Assembly: GCA_027484725.1 (NCBI GenBank)
Contig: JAIXSK010000018.1
Location: 1 to 64,000, forward strand
Direction: 5' to 3'
From: Flavobacterium sp.
Lineage (GTDB): Bacteria; Bacteroidota; Bacteroidia; Flavobacteriales; Flavobacteriaceae
Length of the DNA stretch: 64,000 nt
The notes below the pieces were generated by a model. That model was not told the origin of the DNA. It made no database searches and saw only the letters and a program-made list of their open reading frames with translations. Position numbers and translations under genes: made by a program. This document shows, piece by piece, positions 1-8,458 of the stretch. Positions within the stretch are counted from its first letter, which is position 1; every line of letters begins with the position of its first letter.

Positions 1-33
1 AAAAATTTAATGCTTCAACGAATACCAAAGCCT

Positions 34-105
34 GCGTGAGGGATGGCAGCGGCATCCTTTTGTGAAGCATGAACAAAAGATAGAGCGAACAGCCCGACGG
101 CGAGC
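34..105 (+). repeat. Interspersed palindromic repeat, copy A
   Basis: GC-rich intergenic element just beyond the 3' end of the LolC/E-type gene. It holds GGATG/CATCC arms, then CTTTTGT and ACAAAAG arms, and ends in GCGAACAGCCCGACGG. The same GGATGGCAGCGG and GCGAACAGCC blocks recur in four other gaps of this window, which is why it is called a family. The hairpin could act as a transcript end; that is inference. Confidence 0.7.
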
Positions 106-157
106 GATTTCATTTTACCAAAAACAAAACACAACGAGCCGGCACGCCCAAATAAAC

Positions 158-1393
158 CTAATCAAAACGAATGGCTTTGACCGGTGAAATTTTGGTAATG
201 ATGTACGAAGGAACCAAAAGCACCAGCAAGCAAACGGCCGTTGTGCCCAGATTGAGCGCCAACCAATGCCAGAAACTGAGCGATACCGGCGCAACGCTGA
301 CGTAATAATTTTCAGGGTTGAGCTGAATGAGGCCGGTGTATTTTTGTAAAAGCACAAGCCCGACACCGAGCAGGTTGCCCCAAAACAATCCGCGGACGAT
401 GAGATAAAAGGCATTGTAGAGAAATATTTTGCGCACGCTCCAGTTGGCTGCTCCGAGCGATTTGAGAATACCGATCATTTGGGTTCTTTCTAGAATGAGC
501 ACGAGCAAAGCTACTACCATATTGATGGTGGCCACGGCAATCATGACCACGAGAATAACAATGATGTTGAAGTCAAACAATTCGAGCCACTCAAATATAA
601 AGTAGTATTTCTCAGCGATGGTTTGGCTGTCGAGTGTTGAGCTGATGTTTTCGTAGATTTCTTTTCCTTTGGTTTGGATGGCGGTGAAATCATCCAAGAA
701 AACTTCAAACGCCCCGACTTGATCGGGCGCCCATTTGTTGATGCGCTGCACATGACGAATATCGCCCATTAAAAAGGAAGAGTCAAACTCTTGCAACCCC
801 GAATTGTAAATACCGACTATTTTAAAAACGCGCAAGTTGGGCAATTGGTTGCCGCTTTCTTTCATGAAGAACGTATTGAACGTATCGCCCAATTTGAGTT
901 TGAGCCGTTGGGCTAAATATTCAGAAATAAGTACTTCATTGTTGAGCGCGCCTGATAAGTTGGGTTTGCGGCCTTGAATGATATATTCGTTGATGTTTTT
1001 CCAACGGTAATCTTGGCCGACTCCTTTGAAAACGATTCCTTCAAAGGCATCGGCCGTACGAATGATTCCGGCTTTGCTGGCCACGGCTTGCACATGGCTG
1101 ACACCGCTGACGTTGGTGAACTTCGGGTAAAAATCTTGATGAATCGACAGCGGCATCACACTTACTTGTGATTGATTGTCATCATAATTAGAAATAATAA
1201 TGTGTCCATTGAAGGCTGAAACTTTCTCGCGGATTTTTTGCTGCAAACCAATACCCGTGGCCACCGAGACAATCATCATCATCATTCCGATGGCGATGGC
1301 CGCAATGGCAATTTTTATAATTGGCGCAGAAATACTACTTTTACGCCCTTTATCGGTCACAAGCCTTTTGGCAATAAAATATTCGAGATTCAA
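158..1393 (-). CDS. LolC/E-type ABC transporter permease (FtsX-like)
   Basis: Inner-membrane permease of the MacB/LolCDE type, probably moving lipoproteins or other substrates out of the inner membrane with an ATPase encoded elsewhere. One membrane segment lies near residues 26-48, a large periplasmic domain follows, and three membrane segments lie near 270-300, 318-345 and 370-398, the last part being the FtsX fold. The length (411 residues) is normal. The start is a TTG at 1393; a good promoter (TACTTTTG) ends 17 bases upstream and supports it. The gene is divergent from the NamZ gene. Family assignment is firm; the substrate is not shown. Confidence 0.85.
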   Translation of the reverse strand: MNLEYFIAKRLVTDKGRKSSISAPIIKIAIAAIAIGMMMMIVSVATGIGLQQKIREKVSAFNGHIIISNYDDNQSQVSVMPLSIHQDFYPKFTNVSGVSHVQAVASKAGIIRTADAFEGIVFKGVGQDYRWKNINEYIIQGRKPNLSGALNNEVLISEYLAQRLKLKLGDTFNTFFMKESGNQLPNLRVFKIVGIYNSGLQEFDSSFLMGDIRHVQRINKWAPDQVGAFEVFLDDFTAIQTKGKEIYENISSTLDSQTIAEKYYFIFEWLELFDFNIIVILVVMIAVATINMVVALLVLILERTQMIGILKSLGAANWSVRKIFLYNAFYLIVRGLFWGNLLGVGLVLLQKYTGLIQLNPENYYVSVAPVSLSFWHWLALNLGTTAVCLLVLLVPSYIITKISPVKAIRFD

Positions 1394-1410
1394 TCTGGTG
1401 TGTTTTGGCC

Positions 1411-1418
1411 CAAAAGTA
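1411..1418 (-). promoter_or_regulatory. -7 element for the LolC/E-type gene
   Basis: Minus-strand TACTTTTG, a perfect Bacteroidota -7 box (TAnnTTTG), 17 bases before the TTG start at 1393. The implied leader is about a dozen bases. Confidence 0.6.
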
Positions 1419-1486
1419 CAGCTTTAGATACGATTTACCGAATTTGGGGGGATTAATTCTGATGCATGATTTTGACAAACACTCAT

Positions 1487-2812
1487 ATGACCGGCCGTTC
1501 CAGTAGTTTATATCGGAAGCCCGTTTGGGCCATTATTGTGGTTTGGTTGTTGGCAGCCGCTTGTAAAACACCACAAACTACCGTGAGTAATAGGTCATTG
1601 CCGCCCAAAGTGATGGTTAAAAGCAAAGTAGTATCGACTCAATTTTTGACCGGAGCTGAAAACACCGAAAGTTATTTAGGCTTGTTGCGCAACAAAAAAG
1701 TGGGCGTACTGACCAATCCGAGTGGGCTGATTACTTATGAATATCCTTATACTTTTATCGATACCGCAAACCACATGCAACAATCAGGGATGAAATCTGA
1801 GACGATGCATATTGTAGATTATCTGACCCAAAAAACCAAAGTAGATTTGGTGAAAATTTTTGCTCCGGAACACGGATTTCGCGGTGAAGGTGCCGATGGC
1901 GAGCTTATTGTAGACGGAAAAGATGCCAAAACCGGAATTCCGATTATATCCTTGTATGGCAATAGCAAAAAACCTTCAAAAGAACAATTGTCAGGCGTTG
2001 AAGTGTTGATTTTTGATTTGCAAGATGTAGGTGCGCGTTTTTACACCTATATATCGTCATTGCACTATGTGATGGAAGCTTGCGCTGAAAACAATATTGA
2101 ACTCATCATATTAGACAGGCCCAATCCGAATGGAGCTATAATCGATGGACCGATTCTGGAAAAAGAATACAGCAGTTTTGTAGGCATGCACGAAATTCCG
2201 GTGTTGCACGGCATGACCATAGGCGAATACGCTTTGATGATCAACGGTGAACGTTGGCTGAAAGACAGCTTGCAATGTCCGCTCAAAATTGTGCCTTGCG
2301 AGAACTATCGTCGTGAAATGCCCTATAGTTTGCCTGTAAGGCCTTCGCCTAATTTGCCCAACGACCAAGCCATTAATTTGTATGCGAGTTTGTGCTTTTT
2401 TGAAGGAACCAACGTGAGCGTGGGCCGCGGAACCGACAAGCAATTTCAGATTTACGGATCGCCTTTTTTGACTTCGTATCACTACAGCTTTACACCCAGA
2501 CCCAATGCAGGTTCTAAAGAGCCGCCGCAAAACGGAAAAGAATGTTGCGGCGAAGATTTATCACATATTGCCAAAATCAACCACCTGGAGTTGAAATGGT
2601 TGATTGATGCCTACCGGAATACCGAACAACCCGAGAAATTCTTTAACTCGTATTTTACCAAACTGGCCGGCAGTAAAAAACTGCAAAAACAAATTGAAGG
2701 CGGGATGTCTGAAGAAGAAATTCGCGCCACTTGGAAATCAGGTTTGAATAAATTCAGAGAAATGCGCAAAAAGTATTTGATTTATCCGGACAGCTTTTTG
2801 AATACCAACTAA
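1487..2812 (+). CDS. NamZ-family exo-beta-N-acetylmuramidase (DUF1343) lipoprotein
   Basis: Member of the DUF1343/NamZ family, which removes terminal N-acetylmuramic acid from peptidoglycan fragments and so serves cell-wall recycling outside the cytoplasm. A hydrophobic N-terminal segment (WAIIVVWLLAAAC) ends in a cysteine that fits a lipoprotein signal. Conserved family blocks are visible: PEHGFRG near residue 130, DRPNPNG near 210, and GRGTDKQFQIYG near 310. The chosen ATG at 1487 gives a compact signal; an in-frame ATG at 1466 would add seven residues. It overlaps the next, convergent gene by four bases. Confidence 0.88.
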   Translation: MTGRSSSLYRKPVWAIIVVWLLAAACKTPQTTVSNRSLPPKVMVKSKVVSTQFLTGAENTESYLGLLRNKKVGVLTNPSGLITYEYPYTFIDTANHMQQSGMKSETMHIVDYLTQKTKVDLVKIFAPEHGFRGEGADGELIVDGKDAKTGIPIISLYGNSKKPSKEQLSGVEVLIFDLQDVGARFYTYISSLHYVMEACAENNIELIILDRPNPNGAIIDGPILEKEYSSFVGMHEIPVLHGMTIGEYALMINGERWLKDSLQCPLKIVPCENYRREMPYSLPVRPSPNLPNDQAINLYASLCFFEGTNVSVGRGTDKQFQIYGSPFLTSYHYSFTPRPNAGSKEPPQNGKECCGEDLSHIAKINHLELKWLIDAYRNTEQPEKFFNSYFTKLAGSKKLQKQIEGGMSEEEIRATWKSGLNKFREMRKKYLIYPDSFLNTN

Positions 2813-3309
2813 AGCGGCAAACGCTTTTTCATTTCTTCAACAATGTTGTAAGCCGCCGGGCAAATGGCCACATTCTTGAGCGTTAAATGGGAGATTTGAT
2901 AAAACTTCTGACGATCGGTATGCGGAAATTCACGACAAGCTTTGGGGCGGACTTCATAGATTGAACAGTAATTATCTGCATCGAGAAAAGTACAGGGAAC
3001 ACTTTGTAACACATAATCATTGTCTTCATCCAGGCGCAAATACTGCTCTATAAATTGCTGTGGTTTGCGTTTAAAATGCTTGGCAATGCGTTCAATATCG
3101 GCCGAAGTAAAAAGCGGGCCGGTGGTTTTACAGCAGTTCGCACATTGCAAACAATCGGTTTTGCGAAACTCGGCCTCGTGTAAATCTTGCATGAGATAAT
3201 CGAGATTTTTGGGTGGCTTCTTTTTGAGCTTATCGAAATACTTTTTGTTTTCGTTCTGCTTATCTTTGGCCAACTTTTGAATATCATTCAAGGACGGTTT
3301 TAAACTCAT
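2809..3309 (-). CDS. YkgJ family cysteine-cluster protein
   Basis: Small cytoplasmic protein of the YkgJ (zinc/iron-chelating) family, whose biochemical role is not settled. The metal-binding cysteines are seen as CLQCANCC (about residues 57-64), a Cys near 98, CSIY near 107 and RPKACREFPH near 116. The start MSLKPSL at 3309 is chosen because a -7 box TAACTTTG lies 18 bases upstream; a longer frame beginning with TTG would start on top of that promoter. The gene ends convergently with the NamZ gene. Confidence 0.82.
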   Translation of the reverse strand: MSLKPSLNDIQKLAKDKQNENKKYFDKLKKKPPKNLDYLMQDLHEAEFRKTDCLQCANCCKTTGPLFTSADIERIAKHFKRKPQQFIEQYLRLDEDNDYVLQSVPCTFLDADNYCSIYEVRPKACREFPHTDRQKFYQISHLTLKNVAICPAAYNIVEEMKKRLPL

Positions 3310-3326
3310 AATACCATAAATTGCGT

Positions 3327-3334
3327 CAAAGTTA
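3327..3334 (-). promoter_or_regulatory. -7 element for the YkgJ-family gene
   Basis: Minus-strand TAACTTTG matches the Bacteroidota -7 consensus and lies 18 bases before the ATG at 3309, so it decides the start. Confidence 0.5.
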
Positions 3335-3359
3335 ATCAACTTTTAATCAAAAAAGCTCA

Positions 3360-3391
3360 GGAACTCATCAACTCAGGAACTCATCAACTCT
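3360..3391. repeat. 16-bp tandem repeat, two units
   Basis: GGAACTCATCAACTC followed by A or T, repeated twice head to tail in the gap between two divergent genes. No function can be read from it. Confidence 0.7.
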
Positions 3392-3451
3392 AAAATATGA
3401 CACGAGCGAAGCGACTGCATTTGACCAATAAAAAACAATTATAAAAGACAA

Positions 3452-4159
3452 ATGAAAGATTTATTCGGCCTAGCCATCCTCGATTATCAAACCAATAATC
3501 AGCCCGAAGATATCATCACCGAAACTTCGATTTCAGAAGCTGATCCGATGAGTGTAGCATATTTGTTTCGTTCGTTTGAACAAATGCCTAAAATAGAGCA
3601 GACTGCTTTGCAAATGGCCTGCGGAAAAGTGCTAGACATTGGTTGCGGTGCCGGAAGCCACAGTTTGTTTCTACAAGACAATACTGCTTGTGAAGTTTTT
3701 GCAGTAGATATTTCACAAAACGCCATCAAAGCATGCGCGTTGCGCGGCATCAAAAACGCGCGTGCCCTGAATGTGATGACACTTGAGAACGAACAGTACG
3801 ATACTTTGTTATTGCTTATGAACGGCGCCGGCATGTGTGGCAGACTCAAGAATATTTCGGCTTTTTTGCAAAAACTCAAATCATTGTTGGCGCCCGGTGG
3901 GCAGATTTTACTGGACAGTTCAGACATTATCTATATGTTTGACGAAGATGAAGACGGTGGAAAATGGATACCATCAGATACATCATATTATGGAGAAGTC
4001 GTTTTTAATATCTCCTACAAAGGCCAGCAAGAAGATGCTTTTGATTGGATGTATATTGATTACAATACTTTGCAGAATGCGGCGCATGCCAATGGTTTGC
4101 AATGCAAATTAGTTCTGGAAGGCGAACACTTTGATTATTTGGCCAAACTTTGGATATAG
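3452..4159 (+). CDS. Class I SAM-dependent methyltransferase
   Basis: Cytoplasmic Rossmann-fold methyltransferase of about 235 residues. Motif I is clear (VLDIGCGAGSHS near residues 59-70), followed by the acidic end of strand two (VFAVDIS near 84) and a motif IV/post-I region (LLLLMNGAGMCG, then LAPGGQILLDS). The substrate cannot be told from sequence. The gene stands alone, with a strong hairpin terminator shared with the convergent protease gene. Confidence 0.82.
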   Translation: MKDLFGLAILDYQTNNQPEDIITETSISEADPMSVAYLFRSFEQMPKIEQTALQMACGKVLDIGCGAGSHSLFLQDNTACEVFAVDISQNAIKACALRGIKNARALNVMTLENEQYDTLLLLMNGAGMCGRLKNISAFLQKLKSLLAPGGQILLDSSDIIYMFDEDEDGGKWIPSDTSYYGEVVFNISYKGQQEDAFDWMYIDYNTLQNAAHANGLQCKLVLEGEHFDYLAKLWI

Positions 4160-4170
4160 TAGGAACATAA

Positions 4171-4200
4171 AAAAACCAGAAGCAATCACTTCTGGTTTTT
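4171..4200. terminator. Bidirectional terminator
   Basis: Perfect 12-bp stem AAAAACCAGAAG / CTTCTGGTTTTT with loop CAATCA, between two convergent genes; A and T tracts let it work in both directions. Confidence 0.9.
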
Positions 4201-4219
4201 ATTTTTTATAGAGTAAAAA

Positions 4220-5455
4220 TTATTTCTTGATGATTTTGTCAGATTTCAAGAATTCACCTTGGTTGTAAATGCGCAAGTAATAGGTTCCGGAAGCCAAGGA
4301 CTCAATGTTGATTTCATTATTGACTTGGGTCAGTTTTTGGGTTTTGACCAATTGTCCTAGATCATTGAAGATTTCTACTTCATCAATTTGGGTTTGGGGT
4401 GATGAAATCATGAAATATTTGGATGCCGGATTCGGATAACAAGCAATGGCTTGAATGGCCTCTACCTCGTTCAACCCCAAAGCAGCACAGCCATTTGAGG
4501 TGAGTAAACTCACGCGTGGCCCAGACAAAGTAGCTTGAACCACTGATTTCTGACCATTAGAAAACATACCCATACAAGCATCATCTACATAATCCATATA
4601 ATTCATGAACATAGAGCCATTTGTTGTACTGGTACAAGCATTGGCGTTGGTTGGAAATGTTGGACAGTTATAGTATTCTTGGTAGGTAGCTGGCGTATCG
4701 GCAACACCGTCATCACCACTACAGGAGCCATCTCCCCAAGGATGATCTAAGCCAAAATAATGTCCGATTTCATGGGTAGCTGTGCGACCTTTATTGAATG
4801 GAGCAACCGCTGTTCCGGTTGTGCCAAAAGCTGTGTAATTAATGCAAAGCCCGTCTTCGCCAATGGTAGGGGCATCACCGGGTAAATAGGCAAAACCCAA
4901 AATGGTGCTTCCTAAATCGCCAATCCAGACATTGAGGTATTTGGTTGGGTCCCAAGCCGGATCTCCGGCGGTTTTATAATAGCTGGACTCCATATTAAAA
5001 CTGGAAGAAACTTGTTTTCTAATTATTCCGGTAGAGGCTACACCCGCGGGTGTTCGAGTAGCTTTACAGAATAAGATTTCCATGTCAGCTGCCAAAGGTC
5101 TGAAGGCCGCCGGAACTACCGAATTAAAATCAGTATTGAGTTTTCGGTAGTCTTTATTCAAAACATCCAACTGTGATTGAATCTGGGCATCGGTTACATT
5201 TTGCGCACTGTTTTTATATAAAACGTGAAAAACAACTGGTATGGTTACAACTACTGCCGGCTGGTTGATTCCTCGATTAAAAACGTTTTTGGGGGTTTGG
5301 GGATTGTGGATGTAATCCATCATCTCGCGGTGCTTTTCGGCAAAATCTGGATCACTGACCATACGTTCGTGCAGTTTGTCCATGGTAGCACATTTTCTTT
5401 GGGCCATTGCAGTGATTGACAAAACTGCCATGAGTAGAGTAATTTGCTTTTTCAT
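4220..5455 (-). CDS. Secreted M43-family zinc metalloprotease with T9SS sorting tail
   Basis: Pappalysin/cytophagalysin-type (M43) metalloprotease. The zinc motif HEIGHYFGLDH is near residue 230, with a downstream MNYMDYVDDACMGMFS block that fits the Met-turn of metzincins. A signal peptide (MKKQITLLMAVLSITAMAQ) sets the start at 5455. The last 75 residues (from ACYPNPASKYF to LKSDKIIKK) are a type A sorting domain for the type IX secretion system, so the enzyme should be secreted or attached to the surface. Probable role: protein degradation outside the cell. Confidence 0.92.
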   Translation of the reverse strand: MKKQITLLMAVLSITAMAQRKCATMDKLHERMVSDPDFAEKHREMMDYIHNPQTPKNVFNRGINQPAVVVTIPVVFHVLYKNSAQNVTDAQIQSQLDVLNKDYRKLNTDFNSVVPAAFRPLAADMEILFCKATRTPAGVASTGIIRKQVSSSFNMESSYYKTAGDPAWDPTKYLNVWIGDLGSTILGFAYLPGDAPTIGEDGLCINYTAFGTTGTAVAPFNKGRTATHEIGHYFGLDHPWGDGSCSGDDGVADTPATYQEYYNCPTFPTNANACTSTTNGSMFMNYMDYVDDACMGMFSNGQKSVVQATLSGPRVSLLTSNGCAALGLNEVEAIQAIACYPNPASKYFMISSPQTQIDEVEIFNDLGQLVKTQKLTQVNNEINIESLASGTYYLRIYNQGEFLKSDKIIKK

Positions 5456-5552
5456 AAATAATGGTTGGTTATAAAGCAGCAATATTACAAACAATAATTC
5501 ATAAATTGAGGCGCCGCTTTTAAATTTTAATACACTGACATCTAATTGTTTA

Positions 5553-6710
5553 TTAAGAAAGCAAACCCGTTGTAGCCCGTATCTGAATCAATGCATTCTT
5601 TAAGCGGTCTAAATCTGAAGCTTCGTTGTAGGCATTCCATGAAATACGTATAAAAAAACCGTGGTCAATTTGCATCACCGGAATCTCAATTTTGTATTGA
5701 TTGTAAAGCAATTCTTTAAGCTCAAGAGGCTTTTGGGTTTTGATGGGAATACTGCACATCTGCCCCAGGAATTCTGAAGAAATCGGACAAATAGGCTCAG
5801 TTCCGACAAGCTGACAAAAATCAGCATAGATCTCTAAAATGGTTTGTTTGCATTTCTGAGATTGCTCAGACCAATGGTTGGTTTTTAAAAACTCTATAGC
5901 TGCCGGAGCGGTTAAAAAAGCTGCAATATCGCGGGTTCCTTGTTGTTCGTGGTAATCTAAAAAGCGGCTTTCGCCCGGGGCAACACTTTCATAGCCCCAA
6001 CTCACCACCAGCGGATCAAGGCTGTCTTGAAGTTCTTTGCGCACATACAAAAATGAGCAACCTTTGGGCGCCAACATCCATTTGTGCAATGTTCCTGTGT
6101 AGTAATCAGGGTTGAGCTCTGTGATGTTTAAATCAATATGGCCGGGAACATGTGCGCCGTCAATAATGGTGATTAAACCCAGAGAACGAGCCTTTTCACA
6201 AATTTCTTTGACCGGAAAAATAAGCGCTGTGGCACTGGATATTTGGTTCAAAAAAACCACTTTGGTCTTTGATGTATAACCACTCCAGAATTGCTCTAAG
6301 ATTTGCTCTTTTGAAATTATAGGCAGTGATATATTTTGACGTATGTATTGGGCTCCAGATTTTTTGCAGTAATAGTGCCAAGTTCTGTCCATGGCGCCAT
6401 ATTCATGATTGGTGGTAAGAATTTCGTCGCCCGCTTGTAGAGCAATGCTGCGCATGACCGTATTGATGGCGGTTGTGGGATTGGGTGTAAAAAAGAAATC
6501 TTTTGCATCACAATGAATATATTTTGACAAGGCTTCTTTGGATTTTTTGAGATGTCCGCCGAGTTCTTTTTGTATGAATCGAACAGGATTTTTTTCAAGT
6601 TCTCGCTGCCAATATTGATAATGCTCAAAAATAGGTTTTGGACATGCGCCAAACGAACCGTGGTTGAGAAAAGCGATTTCAGGGTCTAGATAAAATTGTG
6701 ATTTAATCAT
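5553..6710 (-). CDS. Class V aminotransferase-fold PLP enzyme (isopenicillin-N epimerase-like)
   Basis: PLP-dependent fold-type I enzyme, closest in look to isopenicillin-N epimerase/cysteine desulfurase-like proteins. The N-terminal LNHGSFGACP block and the DGAHVPGHIDL block are typical of the group, and TGTLHKWMLAPKG carries the likely PLP lysine. The substrate is unknown. The start MIKSQFYLD at 6710 overlaps the end of the upstream TonB_C gene by eight bases, so it is probably co-translated as the last gene of the queE operon. Confidence 0.82.
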   Translation of the reverse strand: MIKSQFYLDPEIAFLNHGSFGACPKPIFEHYQYWQRELEKNPVRFIQKELGGHLKKSKEALSKYIHCDAKDFFFTPNPTTAINTVMRSIALQAGDEILTTNHEYGAMDRTWHYYCKKSGAQYIRQNISLPIISKEQILEQFWSGYTSKTKVVFLNQISSATALIFPVKEICEKARSLGLITIIDGAHVPGHIDLNITELNPDYYTGTLHKWMLAPKGCSFLYVRKELQDSLDPLVVSWGYESVAPGESRFLDYHEQQGTRDIAAFLTAPAAIEFLKTNHWSEQSQKCKQTILEIYADFCQLVGTEPICPISSEFLGQMCSIPIKTQKPLELKELLYNQYKIEIPVMQIDHGFFIRISWNAYNEASDLDRLKNALIQIRATTGLLS

Positions 6711-7119
6711 GTTGGCCAATGTAAATTCCGATGGGAAGTAAATAATGAACCCGAACGCGTTTTCCGTCTTTTCGACCGGCCATCCAACGCGGAGATTCTT
6801 CAACTATTTTTTTGGCTTGTTCGCCTACGCCAAAACCAATGTCTCTGTAAATACTGATATCTGTGAGCGTTCCGTCGGGCTCAACAATAAATGAAATGAA
6901 GACTTTGCCAATTAAATCCGGAACTTGTGGTTTTTTGAATTTACTGTTGAAAAAGTCGTAGAACCGATCTGTCCCGCCCGGAAATTCAGGTTGTTGATCA
7001 ACATCTTTGATTTCAAAAATAGGGGCTTCAGCTGCGAATGGCTCATCTTGTGCGCGCAATGTTGCAATGGTTAGCAGCAAAACAATACATATAAATTTAC
7101 AATGCATCGCAAATTTCAT
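6703..7119 (-). CDS. Small TonB C-terminal domain protein
   Basis: A 138-residue protein with a signal peptide (CIVLLLTIATLRAQ) followed almost directly by a TonB C-terminal domain: PEFPGGTDRFYDF, IVEPDGTLTDISI, SPRWMAGRKDGKRV. It lacks the long proline-rich linker and the retained N-terminal anchor of true TonB, so it is probably a periplasmic accessory. It follows a paralogue by one base and precedes the aminotransferase, all in the queE operon. Confidence 0.8.
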   Translation of the reverse strand: MKFAMHCKFICIVLLLTIATLRAQDEPFAAEAPIFEIKDVDQQPEFPGGTDRFYDFFNSKFKKPQVPDLIGKVFISFIVEPDGTLTDISIYRDIGFGVGEQAKKIVEESPRWMAGRKDGKRVRVHYLLPIGIYIGQHD

Positions 7120-7120
7120 C

Positions 7121-7513
7121 TCAGCGCTGTTTGAAATTCATTGGATATTTGATTTCAATGCTAACCGGTTTGCCTGCGCGTCTGGCGGGTTCCCATTTAG
7201 GAGACAAATTCAAAACACGCATAAATTCAACCCCAGAATCAACATCAATCATTTTGAGTATTTTGACTTTTTTGACAGAACCATCGGCTTCAATTGTAAA
7301 AGAAGCCAACATACTACCGGATTTTTTGACTTTGGTATAATCAAAATTTTGTATCACAAATTCTTGAAATTTATCTAAGCCGCCACCTTGAAATTTGGGT
7401 TGAATCAGTTCTCCGCCATTATTGAGATACACTTCGTCTTCGCCTCCGATTTGGGCATTGCTTACAGATGAAACGAAACAAAAAAGAATCAAGAAAAGAT
7501 ATCTGGCTTTCAT
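7121..7513 (-). CDS. Small TonB C-terminal domain protein, paralogue
   Basis: A 130-residue exported protein: signal peptide (LFLILFCFVSSVSNAQ), then a TonB C-terminal domain with PKFQGGGLDKFQEF, FTIEADGSVKKVK and SPKWEPARRAGKPV. Like its neighbour it has no proline-rich spanning region. It starts one base after queE ends. Whether such short TonB_C proteins work with the ExbB/ExbD motor at 12-14 kb cannot be told. Confidence 0.78.
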   Translation of the reverse strand: MKARYLFLILFCFVSSVSNAQIGGEDEVYLNNGGELIQPKFQGGGLDKFQEFVIQNFDYTKVKKSGSMLASFTIEADGSVKKVKILKMIDVDSGVEFMRVLNLSPKWEPARRAGKPVSIEIKYPMNFKQR

Positions 7514-7514
7514 A

Positions 7515-8147
7515 CTATGGAATATTTAAATATTTATGGGTTTGTAATGACACCCGCCATTTTGGATTGTTCATTACATAATCAACAATCTGCGGTGTCA
7601 TTTCTTCTTTTTTGCTCCATTCGGGCTGTAAAAACAAAATGGCATTTGGATTGACTTTTGCCGCTTGTTCTTCGGCAAAAATAAAATCGTGTTTGTTGTA
7701 AACAATGACTTTGAGCTCATGGGCACGATCATAGGCTTCTTGCACCGGCAGTTTATTTTTTTTAGGCGAAAGACAAAACCAATCCCATTGACCGGTGATA
7801 GGATATGCCCCCGAAGTTTCTATGTGTACTTTGAGTTGATTGTTGTGCAGCAAATTTGTGAGCGGAAGCATATTCCAAGTGAGTGGCTCGCCTCCGGTAA
7901 TTACAACGGTATCGGCATAACGAAGCGCATTTTGAACAATAGGCTCAATGGACGTGGGCGGATGCAATTCGGCATTCCAGCTTTCTTTGACATCACACCA
8001 ATGACAACCTACGTCGCAACCTCCGATTCGAATGAAATAGGCGGCGGTTCCGGTGTGGAAACCTTCGCCTTGAATGGTGTAGAACTCTTCCATGAGCGGA
8101 AGCATGGTGCCTTTTTCAACGGCTATTTGTGTTTCTCTTGCTAACAT
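7515..8147 (-). CDS. queE: 7-carboxy-7-deazaguanine synthase QueE
   Basis: Radical SAM enzyme that makes 7-carboxy-7-deazaguanine from 6-carboxytetrahydropterin, a step to queuosine in tRNA. The substrate/cluster region EEFYTIQGEGFHTGTAAYF and the cluster motif CDVGCHWC (CxxxCxxC) are near residues 21-55, followed by TGGEPL near 100. About 210 residues, the usual length. Start MLAR at 8147 is chosen because a -7 box TATCTTTG lies only four bases upstream, which would make the mRNA almost leaderless. queA, a later gene of the same pathway, is at 33-34 kb. Confidence 0.92.
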   Translation of the reverse strand: MLARETQIAVEKGTMLPLMEEFYTIQGEGFHTGTAAYFIRIGGCDVGCHWCDVKESWNAELHPPTSIEPIVQNALRYADTVVITGGEPLTWNMLPLTNLLHNNQLKVHIETSGAYPITGQWDWFCLSPKKNKLPVQEAYDRAHELKVIVYNKHDFIFAEEQAAKVNPNAILFLQPEWSKKEEMTPQIVDYVMNNPKWRVSLQTHKYLNIP

Positions 8148-8151
8148 GCGG

Positions 8152-8159
8152 CAAAGATA
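8152..8159 (-). promoter_or_regulatory. -7 element abutting queE
   Basis: Minus-strand TATCTTTG, a perfect -7 box, separated from the queE ATG by CCGC only. It implies a leaderless or near-leaderless transcript. Confidence 0.5.
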
Positions 8160-8211
8160 GGAAAAGCAGGCGCAAATAAAACCGCTTTGCATTAAGAACC
8201 AAAGTATCTAC

Positions 8212-8412
8212 GTGAAAAACAATCTTAAAAAGATGTTGATTTTTATACTTGCGAGCCTATTACTAGCCCTGATAGCAGCGAAAAGCCTTTGCCGGCAGGC
8301 GGTTTGTTTTTGCCGACTGGCCAGAGCGACCAGCGGAAGCTTTGGACAGCCGATGCAAAATGACCGTCTGACCAAAAGCTTGCAGCGCAGAGCAGGAAAA
8401 AGCTACGCATAA
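8212..8412 (+). CDS. Doubtful small hydrophobic ORF
   Basis: A 66-codon GTG-started frame whose first 23 residues form a Lys-rich start plus one hydrophobic segment (MLIFILASLLLALIAA); the rest is Cys/Arg-rich and unlike a folded protein. It lies in a gap of about 300 bases whose second half is GC-rich and may be degraded repeat. It could be a small membrane peptide or chance. Confidence 0.2.
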   Translation: MKNNLKKMLIFILASLLLALIAAKSLCRQAVCFCRLARATSGSFGQPMQNDRLTKSLQRRAGKSYA

Positions 8413-8443
8413 AAAAACCGACAGCAGAACTATCGGTTTTTTT
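8411..8443. terminator. Bidirectional terminator
   Basis: Perfect 11-bp stem AAAAAAACCGA / TCGGTTTTTTT with an 11-base loop, just after the end of the Ton operon (minus strand). Confidence 0.85.
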
Positions 8444-8458
8444 GAATAAGGATGTGAA

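Noticed and set aside
1..114. A 32-codon ATG frame on the minus strand with a signal-like start
   Set aside because: It lies within palindromic repeat copy A, whose reverse strand encodes it by chance.
8148..8211. preQ1 riboswitch before queE
   Set aside because: No preQ1 consensus hairpin or tail was found, and the -7 box is almost at the ATG, leaving no leader.
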